From assembly GCF_028453695.1 (NCBI RefSeq), contig NC_135775.1, forward strand, positions 14,666,545 through 14,730,544: a stretch of DNA of 64,000 nucleotides, given 5' to 3'. Positions within the stretch are counted from its first letter, which is position 1, and the number at the start of each line of letters is the position of its first letter. Of the stretch, positions 24,803-38,142 are shown one piece after another. The DNA is from Augochlora pura (taxonomy: Eukaryota > Arthropoda > Insecta > Hymenoptera > Halictidae). A program made the position numbers and the translations under genes. The notes below the pieces were generated by a model, which had not been told where the DNA came from, did not search any database, and worked only from the letters and a program-made list of their open reading frames with translations.

Positions 24803-25199
24803 TTAACCCTTTGTATTCGAATAGCGACTGTGTGGCAAAATTGAAAATAAACTATGTAATTTGTCAAAATAATTTTTTCTTGACTGAATTCTATCACATT
24901 TAAAACATCGTTAAAAATGTTAGCGTTGAATTGGTTAATACGCTAAGTAACACACGCGTAAAATGTAACAAATATATTATATAGAATCTTAAATATTTAA
25001 GATCGATAGAAACGTGTTGATTTTGGAAACAAAATCAGTGTTCTCACGAAAATAAGTTACACAAGGAGTGGGGACAAGCGAGACATGCGCGACGCAATGT
25101 AATGCCTCTGTCTGGTTGTTGTTCATAATTATAATGTTCACCCGATAAATTATTTTTCCAAGAACAGTGGTCAAGATAGCTTCGAGTGCAAAGCGTTAA
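24803..25199. mobile_element. TTAA MITE, CCCTTTGCAYTCGG family, just downstream of the exon
   Basis: A 397-bp segment starts TTAACCCTTTGTATTCGAA, and its right end complements to TTAACGCTTTGCACTCGAA. The left end also shares the TATCACATTTAAAA block with the element at 60738-60983, supporting family membership. It lies in the putative intron, 149 bp past the donor. Confidence 0.65.
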
Positions 25200-28100
25200 C
25201 GTGTTAAACGTTGTGAGGATTATTGTTTCAATATTATCATTATTACTAGAATGATACGAATAGCTTCCAATACTATAAACGTATCCAGTGTAGATCACTT
25301 AACTACATATTGTATAAACAAATGTTTGCAACAAAAGTTGCATGGTACGAAGTGCAGCATATACGGCAACAATTAATTTTGTTACCATTTTCCTTTTCTA
25401 TAAAAATACGAAGGTCACTTTTAATTTTTCAACTGTAATGTGTGTTATTTAATCATACAATTCGATAGTGTGTTGAACACAGAATAAAAGATAATTAAAG
25501 TGCAAAAGTTCAGATATTAATGTTTATCGAAATATTCCTTATTTGATTTGAAGAGATATTCAAAATGTTGTCCATTACGATCAGTGTAAGAATACAGGTG
25601 AATCAACAATGTGAGTAACGTATATGTGCGCGTAGTTATTCAAGACAGGTTTCAAATTTTAATAAAACCAAAAGAAGATAGTTATAAGTAAATTGTTTCC
25701 GTGTTTGCTTCTCTTTCTACCATCAACTGTTATTCAAAAGAAAAATGAATATGGTAGAGTTAAATGACGCCTAATAACGTACGTAAGTAATATTTTAACT
25801 AAATATTTAACACGTAATAAGAAATTCATATTGGCAGACAGTCGAGTCATGGAAAATGGGCATGGTAATCTCAACATCACTAAGCAAATTATTAACAAAA
25901 AAAGTAAACGTGTATGTAGTTCCTACGTCTTGGCAATTAACGAAGACAAGTTTTGTTTTGCATAAAGATCCGCGGTGTGGTATAATTGCTATCGCGAAGT
26001 CAGAAACTGGAGCCAGCAATCGTTACCGTCAATTCTGTCTTCTGTGAATTCTCCCGCTCGGAAGTACAGTTACCTGCGAATCAGCGGCGCAAGTGTTAAA
26101 GGAATGCGAAAAGGACGCAAATTCGTGGGGTCAACCGAAGTGAGGTGCAATTAAATCGGTAAAGAAACGAGATAGACCGGTGTAGAACGTAACTGAGCAT
26201 TCTTGTGCCGATAATGGCTCGTTTTATAGCGATTCAACCCTCTGCGGGCCGTTTCGGGCCCACCCTGAGGCTTCCTCGCACAGTAGTGGCTGATTTTTAC
26301 CGCAGGTACATTCGTAAAGGCCGCGATTCAACAAAGCCACGAGGGTTATTCGGCTCTCGCCACTGTTGTAAAACACCGGCCATTCATGCCGGCAACCACT
26401 TTTCTTCGCTCCTGGTGTAATACACCGTGGGGCCGACGGCGACGTCGACGACAACCTCGACGACTACCAGAGAGGGGACGAACCATGGCCAGAGAGACAG
26501 GCTTTCTTCTCTCACGGTTTCCCCTGCTTCGCTGTCTGTCGCGCACTCGAGCCACCCTTCGACCCTTCGCAAGCTCAATCTTCGCGACTTCTAAAGCTTT
26601 GAGTCGCTTTCTTGATCATTCTTGCTCTTTGTCTTTTCCATTTCCCTCCTCCCCCACCATCACCACCACCACCTCCACCCCACCCCTCGACAAGCTTTGT
26701 TCGATGATTAATTTCCACCGGGAATGCTTCGGCTTATTTTTCTTCAAAACCGGATCTCGGTCAAGAAGAATGCCAAATTTAATTTATTACTCAATTTAAA
26801 ATATGTTATATTTAATTTGTTTCACTGAAAGTAATGTTTCTATTGCAAGTATAAAAGCAAAATGCATTTGGACAGCTCTTACTGTACGACTTGAATTTTT
26901 TAAAAGTTAAAATACATTTTTTTTCTTAATTTTGTTGATACTCCGAATAACAGAAAAATAAAAACATCTAGTTTCGAATTTCACACAAAAACATATAATT
27001 TTTACGTATTTCAATAATTGTAGCTTGACTATAGTCAACAGATGGCAACAGTTTTTGAATGTTTAGTATACGTATAAATTACCGAGGTCTATAAAACTCA
27101 TTGTTATACTCCTCATTCGAGGCTCAGATACAAAAGGTAAAAACAGGGGTTCTCTGTTGTTTGCTGGTCGTTCCAAGTAATGACAAGATTCAAAAGAAAG
27201 TATTTTAGCCACTGCACAGTAAACTAGACCCTCCAACATCCCCAATAAATTAAAGTCATTTAGTCCAATACGAAAAAAGCTGTCGCAACGTTGACGTTCG
27301 AACGCTTTTCGGCAAGGGTTATACAACCCAATACTTACGGAAACAGATGGCAAAGTATAATAAACCGGAATATATAACCGAAGCGAAGAAAAGGGTAAAA
27401 TACCGGGAAATAGGAAAACGGAAGCTATAATAATAAATTCAATATAATTAAGAAAGCGTTCAGATTTTTACCTTAATCATCTTTTGTCCTTAATAATTCG
27501 TGTACTAAAGCGTTTGACGACTATAGAAGCAGAGAAAAGGTAGCCGAAGTGCGATACGGAATTCGCAAGGTTTGCCCTAAAAAGGACAGTCCCGAAAATG
27601 GAAAATTTATGCGGTGATACAAAATATAACAATATAAAAGAATGTATAATGAAAAGTCAGATGTCATTTGCAGGAATGTAGGTTATCGGTCGTTAACGAG
27701 TTTTTGACGAAAACCACGAACCAATCAGAGAACGTTTCCCCGATTGATCCGTGTCCTTACGAAACAATTACTCGAAATCATCTCGAGAATCTTCCAATTC
27801 CGAATGTAACGTAAATTCTGGGACACTTTGTGTACAATTGTCTTGCTACCAATTGCGGTTGAAATATCTGTAGTTTTATTCTGTCGGAGCGTCAAAGGGT
27901 TCTCGCCGGACTGAAAATATTCGAAGAGGGTGAATAAATAGATTGTTCTTCGGCAGGAAATCGAGTGTTCCAGGCTTCTGAAAGAATAATGTAAATTGCT
28001 CACTCAACATCGAACCATCGAGGACGTCGTGTACAGTGTTATTACGTTGTATTTGCACTGTTAGCTGCCCTCGCGGGATAAAATAAAATTTCCCAGGCAA

Positions 28101-28654
28101 AATCGTTTCGAAGAAAGGGAAAGTCGAAGTTCGCATAAAAATATCTGTAGAATTCATTTCTTTCAATTCGTAGGTCTTCGCGTGCCACAACTTCCTACTG
28201 CTCGCCCTATCTCATCTTCTATTAATGGAGTAGTATCAATCATACTTCACTGCTCGGAAGTACGATAACTGGTTTCGGAAGTAAATTATACTTTTGCCGT
28301 AGACTTCAAAGAAAACTGTCACGAAGACAAAGAGAAAAGAAAGCGGTCGCGATTACGCGCAATAAATAATTGACAGGGGGGGGGTTTCCACTCTTCTTTA
28401 TAAACACACGCCGTTGTTAGAGGGTGAAACGATCTGTTAGGTGATTCACTCTACGCGCGTAGAACTGTGGTTAGAGTCTCTCGATTTCAATTCGTATTCG
28501 CGCCAAATCACACGCTTCCCATAAATTCTTAACCATTCGGATCTCCTCGACTACCCCCAAGTTTTTAAACTAATCTACAACCCTTTTCCTCTTGCAAAAT
28601 TGTATTACAGTAAGTTCTTGATTAATCTACTTCGTTGAAACGGAAGAAGTCCGG
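25200..28654. other. Putative intron, no gene recognised
   Basis: AT-rich to 26050, a GC-richer patch at 26060-26760 with frames on both strands and a short CCACCA-type run near 26650, then AT-rich DNA. A minus-strand 96-codon frame (27063-27353) and frames at 27725-28190 have no recognisable domain. A short G run lies at about 28377-28385. Confidence 0.4.
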
Positions 28655-29140
28655 GTAATTCGAGACCCACCGGGCAATCGAGTATAGAGCCAAACAACTG
28701 AAAATATAGTAAAAATTGCTGTTAAAAAACTGTTTAATATTTCTCAGATTTTGTACTTTATTCAAAATAGTAAGCCTTCCGATTAATTATGGAAAATAAT
28801 TCCAACAATACAAGATGCCACACCGCCATCAGGCAGTCGACCCTTTGTGTACTAAGTACGGTTCGTGTGATGAATCGATAATATTATATGGTTTTATTGT
28901 TATGATCCAGGTAAACGGAGACCCACCGATCAATCGAGTCTAGAGCCTAAAAACTGAAAATATAGTGAAACTTGCTGTTAAAAAACTGTTTAATATTTCT
29001 CAGAGTTTTTTGTTTTACTAAAAATAGTAAGCCTTCCGATTAATTATGATAAATAATTCACCGCCACAAGAAAAACGACCTTCTGTGCACTAAGTAATAT
29101 AATCGTGCAATCAATTGAAAATATTAAATGGTTTTATTAA
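28655..29140. repeat. Direct tandem duplication, period about 257 bp
   Basis: The blocks 28655-28899 and 28911-29140 share GAGACCCACCG, CAATCGAGT, CTGAAAATATAGT, the stretch around GCTGTTAAAAAACTGTTTAA, GTAAGCCTTCCGATTAATTA and a closing ATGGTTTTATT, all in the same order. Small deletions distinguish copy 2. No coding frame is conserved. Confidence 0.85.
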
Positions 29141-29442
29141 AGCAACTTTAAAAAGAAATCAACAAATGACCCAACCTATACATTAAATCAATATTTTATT
29201 TAATAAGAAAAAATATGTTTTATAGAATATGTAGAATTACATTTATAGCGCTTACGTATTTATTATTTCTGCAGCAATAATTGCGTTTTTTCGGCAGCGT
29301 TTTCTTTATTTATACAATAACTTTTCTAGTTCGGAAACCGAATTATCATTTTGTCTCCGAGGCATAGGTCGGACTAAATTGTTAAGTAAAATAGATTGAT
29401 ATTAATCGAGTTAAAACAAGTTATTATTTCACATCACATAAA

Positions 29443-29470
29443 ATATAATATAATATAATATAATATAATA
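29443..29470. repeat. (TATAA)n microsatellite
   Basis: About five and a half copies of a TATAA pentamer. Confidence 0.9.
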
Positions 29471-32400
29471 CATAACAATTTAGTGTGAAAATTGGCTACG
29501 TACATGAACTACGAAAGTATCGGTATTGACGTTAATAAGTATATTTTTAATTCGTTGTACTTCATCGTTGAAACACGTTGAATTGTTATTTATTCATTAA
29601 CAGGTCGTGTTGCCCTTTATATACATTAACGGTGCAAAACATTTCATAGTACATATATTATAGTGACGAACATTCCAGTTTTATACAACAAAATGACATA
29701 TATATCTGTGTAATAATAATCGGCAGTCGATGTTTGACAGATTGTTGGGAATCAAAGAAAACATTGCTGTGTTCGACAAGCTACTAAAATCTGTGGCAAC
29801 ACGGTTATTCGGATTGCACAAGCCACAATTGGCTCTGGACGAAAACGTGGTCCATGAAAATATATTTGCTCAAGAAGAAAGGGACGGTCAATTCAGTTGC
29901 AAATACACTTGAAAAGGAAACATTGGTTTGCAATTTTTCGACGTACCAGTAATATTTGTAAATTCATTTCATGAAGCACATAAAAGTAATCCGTGAACGA
30001 GATAGAACTGAGTCGTTTATTTCGAAAGTGGCCTAACTCCATTTTCCAAAACCATCAAAGTAATTATTTTAATATTTACGTTTCTACGTTCTACATAATT
30101 TTATTTCAGCAAAACCTGTAGAACGCAAAAATCATAAGGAGCATAAAAATATTGTGTGTACTACCACATTTTCAGTTGTCAATATTTCCAAATTTATTAA
30201 AACGCAAAATCCTTGCATATCTGGATTTACAAATAGAGGGACTTAGGCTATTTTCAAAATAAATGACTCAATTATCGTTTCTTCATCGCCGAAGTTATAT
30301 TGAATAGCATCGATTCTGTCTGCATCGTTAATTTCTTTATCACTAACCAATAACAATTCCTCTTTCCCTTTACTTTTATCTTGCTTTTCCAACTCGATTC
30401 ACATTGAAAATTTTAGTCTTCTATGTAACATATCACAAAACAACGCCTGATACTCATATTTTTATTCATTTATTTGACAATTTCTACGTTACAGATACAA
30501 ACCGTTTTAAGAAGTAAAATTATGAAAGAATTAATAAACTTAGGCTAGGAGCTAGTAAGAAAGACTAGGATCGGAAATGTTAAGAAGTTAAGACAAATGA
30601 TGAACAACAGCGATATTTGAGCTTCTGAATAAAGTGAAAAGATTGTTAATTTAACCGCTTAGACAAGGAAAAGAACATAATTCCAAAAATCCTAAGCAGG
30701 TATATGAAACCATAGGTGAAGTGAATGTCAGGAGAGAAAATAAGATTATAGACAAATTATTCCAAGGTTATGGTCATTTATCCAAAGCGAGATATAACGT
30801 TATCATAATTATGGCAGTAAATAGACATATTTGCTGTAAAAATGAAGTAAGTAGTCGGCAAAACTAGTGTTCCAGTTGGTACAGAAGTAGAGAAATGAAT
30901 TGTCTCGCGTAGAATATAACTTTTACATCGGATAAGCAAGATCCTGATAATCGAGGTTCCAATACGATTAATAAAACTTGTTGATGAAAGTTCGTTATGG
31001 CTTGTCGATATTTTTAAGTATCAAAATACCAACGATAGCGTATCTCGTAGGTGAAGGTAAAAGTATCGATTCGATTTCTATTTGACGCGATGCAGGTTTC
31101 CGCGTCTCACGGCGAGCAGAATTCCGGCTTTCACGAACGCTTCGTGAACGTTTCGGCAGGTAGAGGGAAAGGGTTCGACTCTGTTTCTCGAAATCGAGGC
31201 GCGGAGAGCACGCCGGGGCTCGTTTACGACAAGGACTTGCCGTTTACATCTTGTAATCCCCCGACTCCGGCGAGGATTAGCGCCCAGAAAGCCCCGGATT
31301 ACTGCGCTTTCGAGCCCGCTCAGCCCGTGAACGTCAAATATTAGACGCTCGATCCTCGACAGGGAACGCCGACACGCTCCTCCGGCGATCCAGTGATCCA
31401 GCGATCCACCGATCCAACGAGAGCGATCGTGACCCGATAACGGAAGGGAACCATTCGCACGCGCGATTTACGTGACCATGGATTGTTAGCGGATCCGATG
31501 CCGAGCTGTTAATGGCTGTGCTTCCACGGGTGAAACTGACGCGAGTCATTCTTAGCGTACAGAAATTTTCTTAAGAAATTAATTGGCACAAATTCTTTTT
31601 GTGCTCGAACAGCGCCAAATCGAATAGCAGCGTTTGTTTCGGACGTTCCGGCGGTTTGTTTGGGAAATCGGCGAAGGCAGTTGAGTAAACCTCGGAGAGG
31701 GTTGCGTGAAGAAGTCAGGGAACAGTTGTCGTCCTGCCTTTTTTTTGGTCGGAAACAGCGGTGTTTGGGTGGCCGCGGCAGGTAGCGGAAGGGTTGAGGA
31801 GACGGGCTGTTTTCGAAAATTGAGCCGTCGCCGATGTTTTCCGGGTGACGAGACGTTTACGACCGGATTTCACGGGTGCCATTCCTCCGGAGCTTGTCGC
31901 TCTAACCCTTTTTCGGGGTTGTTTGCGGATTTAAAAAAGTCCTTTAATCCTTTAACTGCTAGCTGGAACGAGCGTGAAAGCCGAGGTCCTCTCGTACCTC
32001 CTCGTTCCCCCGGCCGCTTCTTAGCTCGGCTTTTTATTTTCTTGTTATGATCCGATGGCACTCGCGATTACCCACGGGTAATCGGTCGCAACAGTGCCGT
32101 CCCTTTTGCCGGTCCCTTGTTTCCGTATTTTTATTAATTAATCCATTCGGACCTTCGGGCCGTCGCGTCTCGCCTCGGCTAAACCTTGGAAGACGGATCT
32201 CGTTAGCAATTTTCAACGCATTCTCGGTCTCTCTTCCTTGGAATCGAACTAACTCCGAGGATCTAGCAACGACCCGGCGACCGCGCTCGGAAGACGCCGG
32301 ACCCGGAAGGGGGCCGGGGAATCCGTAATTACGCGGCGGACAGCAAGATTTATGTGCGCCGATGATGGATTTCGTGAAATTTCGCGGCGCACGGTTTTAT

Positions 32401-32504
32401 GAATCGTTTCGGCCGACCGGGAAAGCATAAAGAAGAATCGAGCGAGGAAACGTTGGTGCACGGTTGACAAGGGGGTAAAAAGAGCACCGTGAACGCGCGA
32501 CGGA

Positions 32505-32528
32505 GAGGGGGGAGGGGGGGGGGGGGGG
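32505..32528. repeat. Poly-G tract
   Basis: G-rich run with a 15-base uninterrupted G stretch at its end, in a purine-rich island. Confidence 0.95.
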
Positions 32529-35378
32529 TCGATGAAGAAACACGCGAGTCGAAACTCGAAGACATGCAATTAAGGGGGACGCGCGAGCACCGCGAGAATG
32601 TAAAGCGAGAAGTGAAAAAGAAGAGCGAGGTAACAAAGAAAAATAAAGGGGGCCGTAATAAATAAAAATGCTCGACACGGAACGATACACGCCCGATCCT
32701 CGGATATGCGGTAAGGGCTGGAACCGGGGGAGTTCCAGAAACTAAAGCGGGAGGAGGAAGAAATTTCAGGCGAAAAAGGGGCCGAGGAAGGTGAAGAAGA
32801 AGCGTAATGTAATTAATGACACGGGAAGTTGAAATCCAGGTGGCGATGGTGGGGCGCGGAAAGGCGCGGTTCTGGAGAGAACGGGGCGAACAGATGCAAT
32901 AAGAGACAAGGGAAGAGTTAAGATGTAGCAGAAGTCGAAGACGAGGCGGAGATAAAGTAGCGAAGTTCGCAATAAGACAGGAAAGACGAGAGCGAGTAGA
33001 GGACTTTCGGTCGGATAAAAATAGGGGGGAGAGTTTTATGCGCTGGCGCTTGGAAATGTGACAGGAGGAATTACAATTAGGGCGAAAATATCTGTTACGA
33101 AACACGGCTCGATTACGGCCTCTTCGTGAAACAGTAACACGAACAATACGATCAAAATAGACAGAGCATATGGAAGTTGATGTAGTCAAAATTTTATCTA
33201 CATTTTCTAATATCGTTCTTTAAACAATCACTCGTATAAATACTATTATCTAACAACATCATTTACAACACAAATTTTTATTCAAATACGAGTGTTTTTA
33301 AACAAGAACGTATCTGCGAACATGTTGTGCAGTTCAGTTTTACCATGGTTCCGGTTTATGGAATAGTGACATCCATGTTTAATATTTTATGTACCTATTT
33401 TGGAACAGGCATGTACGTTTATTTCCAAATGTTCGTTGCAAAATAAGAACATTGAATTGGGAACACGGGACATTGTACGGAAATAACGTTTCATAGTAGG
33501 TAACTACATACATACTTCTAGTTTACTATTTTACTCGTACTGTTTTTTATTCGTATTTAACACATATTCGTCCAGTAATTTTTTGCACCGCCATTCACAA
33601 AATGCCAGCATTTATTGACGCTATTATTATAAAAATATATAAAAATCATATATTTTTCAGTGATGGTTATAATTATACCATCTTTGCTTAAAATGATCTC
33701 TGTTTGGTAAAAATAAGAATTTAATTTATGTAGTATTAAAAGAACAAGAATCAATTATTTTCTGTAATATACAAGTGACAAATTTTCGTCATTTGTCTAT
33801 TGGTGATTGTTTGTAAAATAACGAATTTTCGTCATGCGGACGAATATGTATTACTAAATATTTCAAAGTTCATTACGTTATTTAGAAACATCGTTCTATC
33901 GAACAGTAGTACAAATATTCAACAACAACACATTACAAGTATAATAAAATTGATAATAAAAGTATTTCATAATTGGCACTTTTAGAAGTCTAGAAATTCC
34001 CACAATATCAAAATCGTTTAACTAATTGTATGACTGTGTTTACAGGGCTCTAAATGCAGCTGTTTCATATTGCTTCGTGAAAATAACAAGTACTCGTAAG
34101 TGTAGAAATTGAGAGGAAAGCAAACCAAAGGCAAAGTCGCTATCTAATGAGACGCACGCTAATTGAGATGACAAGTGGTGAGAGGCCCAAACCGTGCACT
34201 GCCTATCTCTCGTTACGCAGCCTCTCGCCAGATATATGTACTTTGAAATATCGCACTGTAATTACCGTTAAAGAAATATAGTTCGTACAGTAAAATTCTT
34301 GAGTCCAAGTTTATAGCCAAGCAATTCTCAACAATAAGTAATATCGTTATCCTTTAAATTGAATAAAAATTGTCAGCTTGTTCTTCAACATGCTTTACTA
34401 TTATGTAACTCGTATGCTAAACGAATTTATTAATATTTAACATGTTTATTGCACTTTTTAAAGATCCTGGAAGTGTCGTTATTAAATTATGATTTGATGC
34501 TTCATGAGTTACAAAAGAATAACTATGGTTGCAATGATTTTAAATCTGGAAGGCAGAAATCCGAACAGGAATCTTGTGTTGACTGAAATACATTTTTTTT
34601 TAACAAACTATATGCGAAGATGGGAAATAAATTCTATTCAGCAATTCGCATAAAAATACAATAATTAACTCTAGAAAGTTGATCTGTGATATCAAAACGA
34701 TATTACTTATAGATACCCCGAATATACACGATCAATGAAACAAAATTGAATAAATTTCTCCCAAATGTATATTATTAATATTATAATAATTATTATTATT
34801 AATCCCAGCTTTAATAAAATCAAAACTAGATAGTTCAAATTTACTAATACTGGCTGTTAACACTAGCCAGCATTATCCTTGCAAATAGTAAGTATTGGAA
34901 AAATAAATGGAGAAAGAGAAAATTGTACTGTGTCTTGCAAGCAATGAAATGCAATTTAAAGCGTGTACCAAAACGATATCAATTTATAATTTAATATAAC
35001 GACTCGTCTACGACTGAATGCGTAACAATGGTATTGAACAATAGGAGAAAAGGAAGTAAATTTTAGAAGAGTAGATAAATTGTTCTTTATTCGTTAGTTT
35101 ATCAAGGTGGCACAGTATCGGCCGTCCTCGCACACGAATAATTTGACAATGTGACACTCGACTCGCCAATTTAATAACGCTTGATAGAACACAATAATGT
35201 TTTCGGTTTTGTCTAAACTAGTACGGAAGCGTTTACGATAGAAGCTTGGCATTTGAGAGAAGAATCGACGATTCGTAAAAAGATGAGGTTGGCGAAACAA
35301 AAGGCTGAGTAATGGTTGCGAGCTGAACCGCGGTGGAAGACGCGAGGAAAATGGGAGATGCCGGTGAGAGAGCTAAGA

Positions 35379-35394
35379 TAGAGAGAGCGAGAAG

Positions 35395-35429
<35 letters not shown>

Positions 35430-35461
35430 CGAGAAGGAGAGAGAGGAAGAGAGAGAGAGAT
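35379..35461. repeat. (GA)n microsatellite
   Basis: About 80 bases of GA repeats with GCGAGAAG interruptions. Confidence 0.95.
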
Positions 35462-36284
35462 CACCGATCGAAGGACATTCGGCGCTGCATGGCATAAGAT
35501 GGATCGTTAAAATTTAATGATATTCACCGAACGGTTATAGAAGAGGTCTGGATTATCATAGACCGGAGGCCAGTGAAACGCATCGCAGCTAATCTGACAC
35601 ATATACCTTGCTGGTTTCCGTTGAAAAACAGCAATTATTGGCTAGCCATTCAGCGTGTCGGCCTGTGATCCACGAGAGGTTCTAGGTTCGCGCGACGGAT
35701 TCCACTCGGCGCAGCTTCTGTGACAGCTTCCTTGTGTTTTGCCCGCGCGCGATTAGTTTGGTGCTTGACCCAGCCAGCGCGGGATTAAAAACTGTTCCGA
35801 GTCCATAATAATTAGCCTCTTCTGAACAACGAATCCTTTTGTAATGGGAATCGTTTTAATTTCTAGCCACGCTTTATATGGCTCGAATGGATAGGTATTA
35901 AACGAGCCAAAAAAGGATGGAAATCATCGCGAATGCATTCAGAAGGGAGAAAACGGAGAGGATGCGGCGCGCAAGAACTTCTCGAATTAAATGCTCGAAG
36001 ATTAACCAAGAAAAGAGCGATCGTTCGATTCGATATAGGCACTGCCGAGGATGCTTCGGTGCAGTTAATAAGACCCGAGAATAAAATTTAATGTCGAAAC
36101 GAGCGATGGAAATGACAAACCGTTTCCTATGGTGCCAGCAACGAACCCGCGCCTCCGTCGAGTCGACGCGGGTTTGCAGTACAAGGCGCGTAGGGTAGCG
36201 AGGCCGGTTACCGTGGGGTGATCAATTTCTGCGCGTTTAGTTTGTTTTCGGGTGTAATTAACTTTATATCCATCGAAAGAGACA
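35462..36284. other. Non-coding interval, no gene recognised
   Basis: Mixed-composition sequence without frames of note or repeat ends. Confidence 0.4.
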
Positions 36285-36500
36285 TATTACATTTTTCTTA
36301 TTAAACAAGAGAACGAAAGAGACATATTAAAGTTTTATTTATTTTTTAACAGAGACATTTAATACGTCTCATTAGATAAACTATTCTCTCGTATTGTTTA
36401 TTTTTTATTTAAAAAATTAAATACGTCTTATTCAATAAATTATTCTTCGATCTTGTTTTTATTCGAACAAAGGAATGTAATACGTCTTGTTCGACGAACA
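36285..36500. repeat. Degenerate tandem repeat, period about 59 bp
   Basis: AATACGTCTY starts at 36361, 36420 and 36479, with 'ATAAAYTATTCT' and 'CTTGTTT/TTTTTATT' at corresponding offsets. Two more degenerate units containing GAAAGAGACATATTA precede it. Confidence 0.75.
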
Positions 36501-38137
36501 TTAAGTAAATCATGTCGGAAAACACACCAAAGGTAGAGCAATCGGTCAGTCCACAATAGCCGGTTCCGCTACCCTTCGACAACTCTCGACTCTCAGCTTC
36601 TCTGCCGGCGAATCGACAGAGAATCGATTCCGCAAGACATTGTCTTCGGCCCGATCCAGAGAATAGGCAGGCGACGACGATCTCTCGGGATCTCTGGCAG
36701 CTTCATCCTGCCAGAAAGAGCGAGACCATGCAAAAATTCGCCTTGGTACATGCGTGTACCGTTGCGCAAGATCTATGTAATTTGCCCGGGCCGGCTTCTT
36801 TCTCCGCTCCCCCGGTTCTCTCGCGGCCCTCCCATTGCGACGATCTGTAATTTTCGTCGATTTAATCCTGGACGAGTGCGCTCGGTATTTATTACACTGT
36901 AATATTGAAATAAGCGACTAACCAATAAGCGGGTCGACGCGGTGAGAGCAGCCCGGCTTCTTCGATCGCGTATCCTCGCGTGCACTCGCGCGAGAGAGCG
37001 AGTCCACCGCCGCTGATAAGGCCCGCGGAGCCATTAAACCATTCTCTTGATCGACGTTTAATGAAGAAAATCGTAATATCGAACCAAGCCCCCGCGCTTG
37101 CTTCCTCAATTATCGACGCCGAAGACGACTATCTCGGTCAGTCGCGAATTAGGGGTATCGGGACGAGCGTAGACCGCCTTCTCCGCTCTGATCCGCTCCG
37201 ATAATTCCTCGAGCTACCAGCACCGTAACTTACGAACATCTCGGCGAGATTTGTAGTGATTTTTGGAGGCTTCTAATCCGCTAATGGTTTAATCAGTGGA
37301 TACTTTAATAGGAGTGGCACTTTGGTTGGAATTAATTGGAATCTCGGTTGGCTGGGCGACAGACAGCGGCGGGATCGTCCGTAGAAGAGGAAAATCTCGA
37401 TCGGCAAAAAGGAAAAACGGAGAGGAAGGACGCCGGTTCCTCTCGAGACGATAGTTAATAATTAGCGTTACGACGAACGGCTCGGCGGTGTCGGCCGGTC
37501 GACGTTCGTTACGTATTATTTTACAGCCGGACGATGATTCTTATTGTAATTAAGCGGCAGCAGCGGACCCGGCCCCGAGAATCGTAAATTTCGAGTTTAT
37601 GGAGAAGGACGGGAGCAGCCGTGGTAATATTAATTGCGCATCGGCCGTAATGGCCGGCGTCCGACGCCATTGTTTTGTCCGGCTGTTCTTCGGGGGGCGG
37701 AAAGAGCCGGATTCGAAGAGGAAATGGATCTCCTTCGAGATTGAGCATCCGCGCGCAGCCCATTCTTTTTCTCGTTTACGTCGTTACCCGGTGATTTAAT
37801 CTCGCTCATGCTCTCTCGCCTCGACACGCCGCCATTTTAATTCGGTACGTTTCGTAATACATACTCGGCTCCGAACCTATCGTTACTCTTTCTCGTCTCG
37901 TTCCCCGAATTGCATTAACTCTCGCTACCGAGCGCGCCTTCGACATAAATCTTGTCGCGGCGATCCATAATTGTCCATTAACGATTTTTCCGTTGATTTT
38001 TACGAATTTGTAATTCCCATAGAGCACCGAGATAAATATTCGACTGGTAATCGAGTTCGCGCGGTTTTCGGCGATTCTCGGAACAACACTTTCACTTCGA
38101 ATTATAGCCAAAGATTTCGATGACCCAGTTCAGCTGG
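36501..38137. other. CpG-rich island, no gene recognised
   Basis: GC-rich DNA with frames on both strands (36773-37204, 37521-38111) whose products are Arg/Ser-rich and mutually overlapping. A regulatory island or cryptic exon is possible but nothing specific supports it. Confidence 0.4.
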
Positions 38138-38142
38138 CAAGT

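Larger units (their letters stand above)
29141..35378. other. Putative intron with one GC-rich island, no gene recognised
   Basis: AT-rich DNA at 29141-31000 has a 60-codon frame at 29730-29912 of unknown nature. A GC- and purine-rich island at 31040-33180 has very long low-complexity minus-strand frames, such as 32350-33189 (279 codons). That frame is Ser/Arg/Leu/Pro-rich and simply mirrors purine-rich DNA, so I do not call it. AT-rich DNA follows from 33190 to 35080. Confidence 0.4.

Noticed and set aside
27063..27353. 96-codon minus frame with several Cys
   Set aside because: No recognisable domain or exon boundary. It may be a repeat remnant but nothing confirms this.
29730..29912. 60-codon plus frame in AT-rich DNA
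   Set aside because: The composition looks protein-like, but it is short, isolated and unfamiliar.
32350..33189. 279-codon minus-strand open frame, the longest in the window
   Set aside because: The DNA is purine-rich on the + strand, so the minus strand rarely has stops. The product is Ser/Arg/Leu/Pro-rich low complexity, runs through a poly-G tract, and overlaps other open frames.
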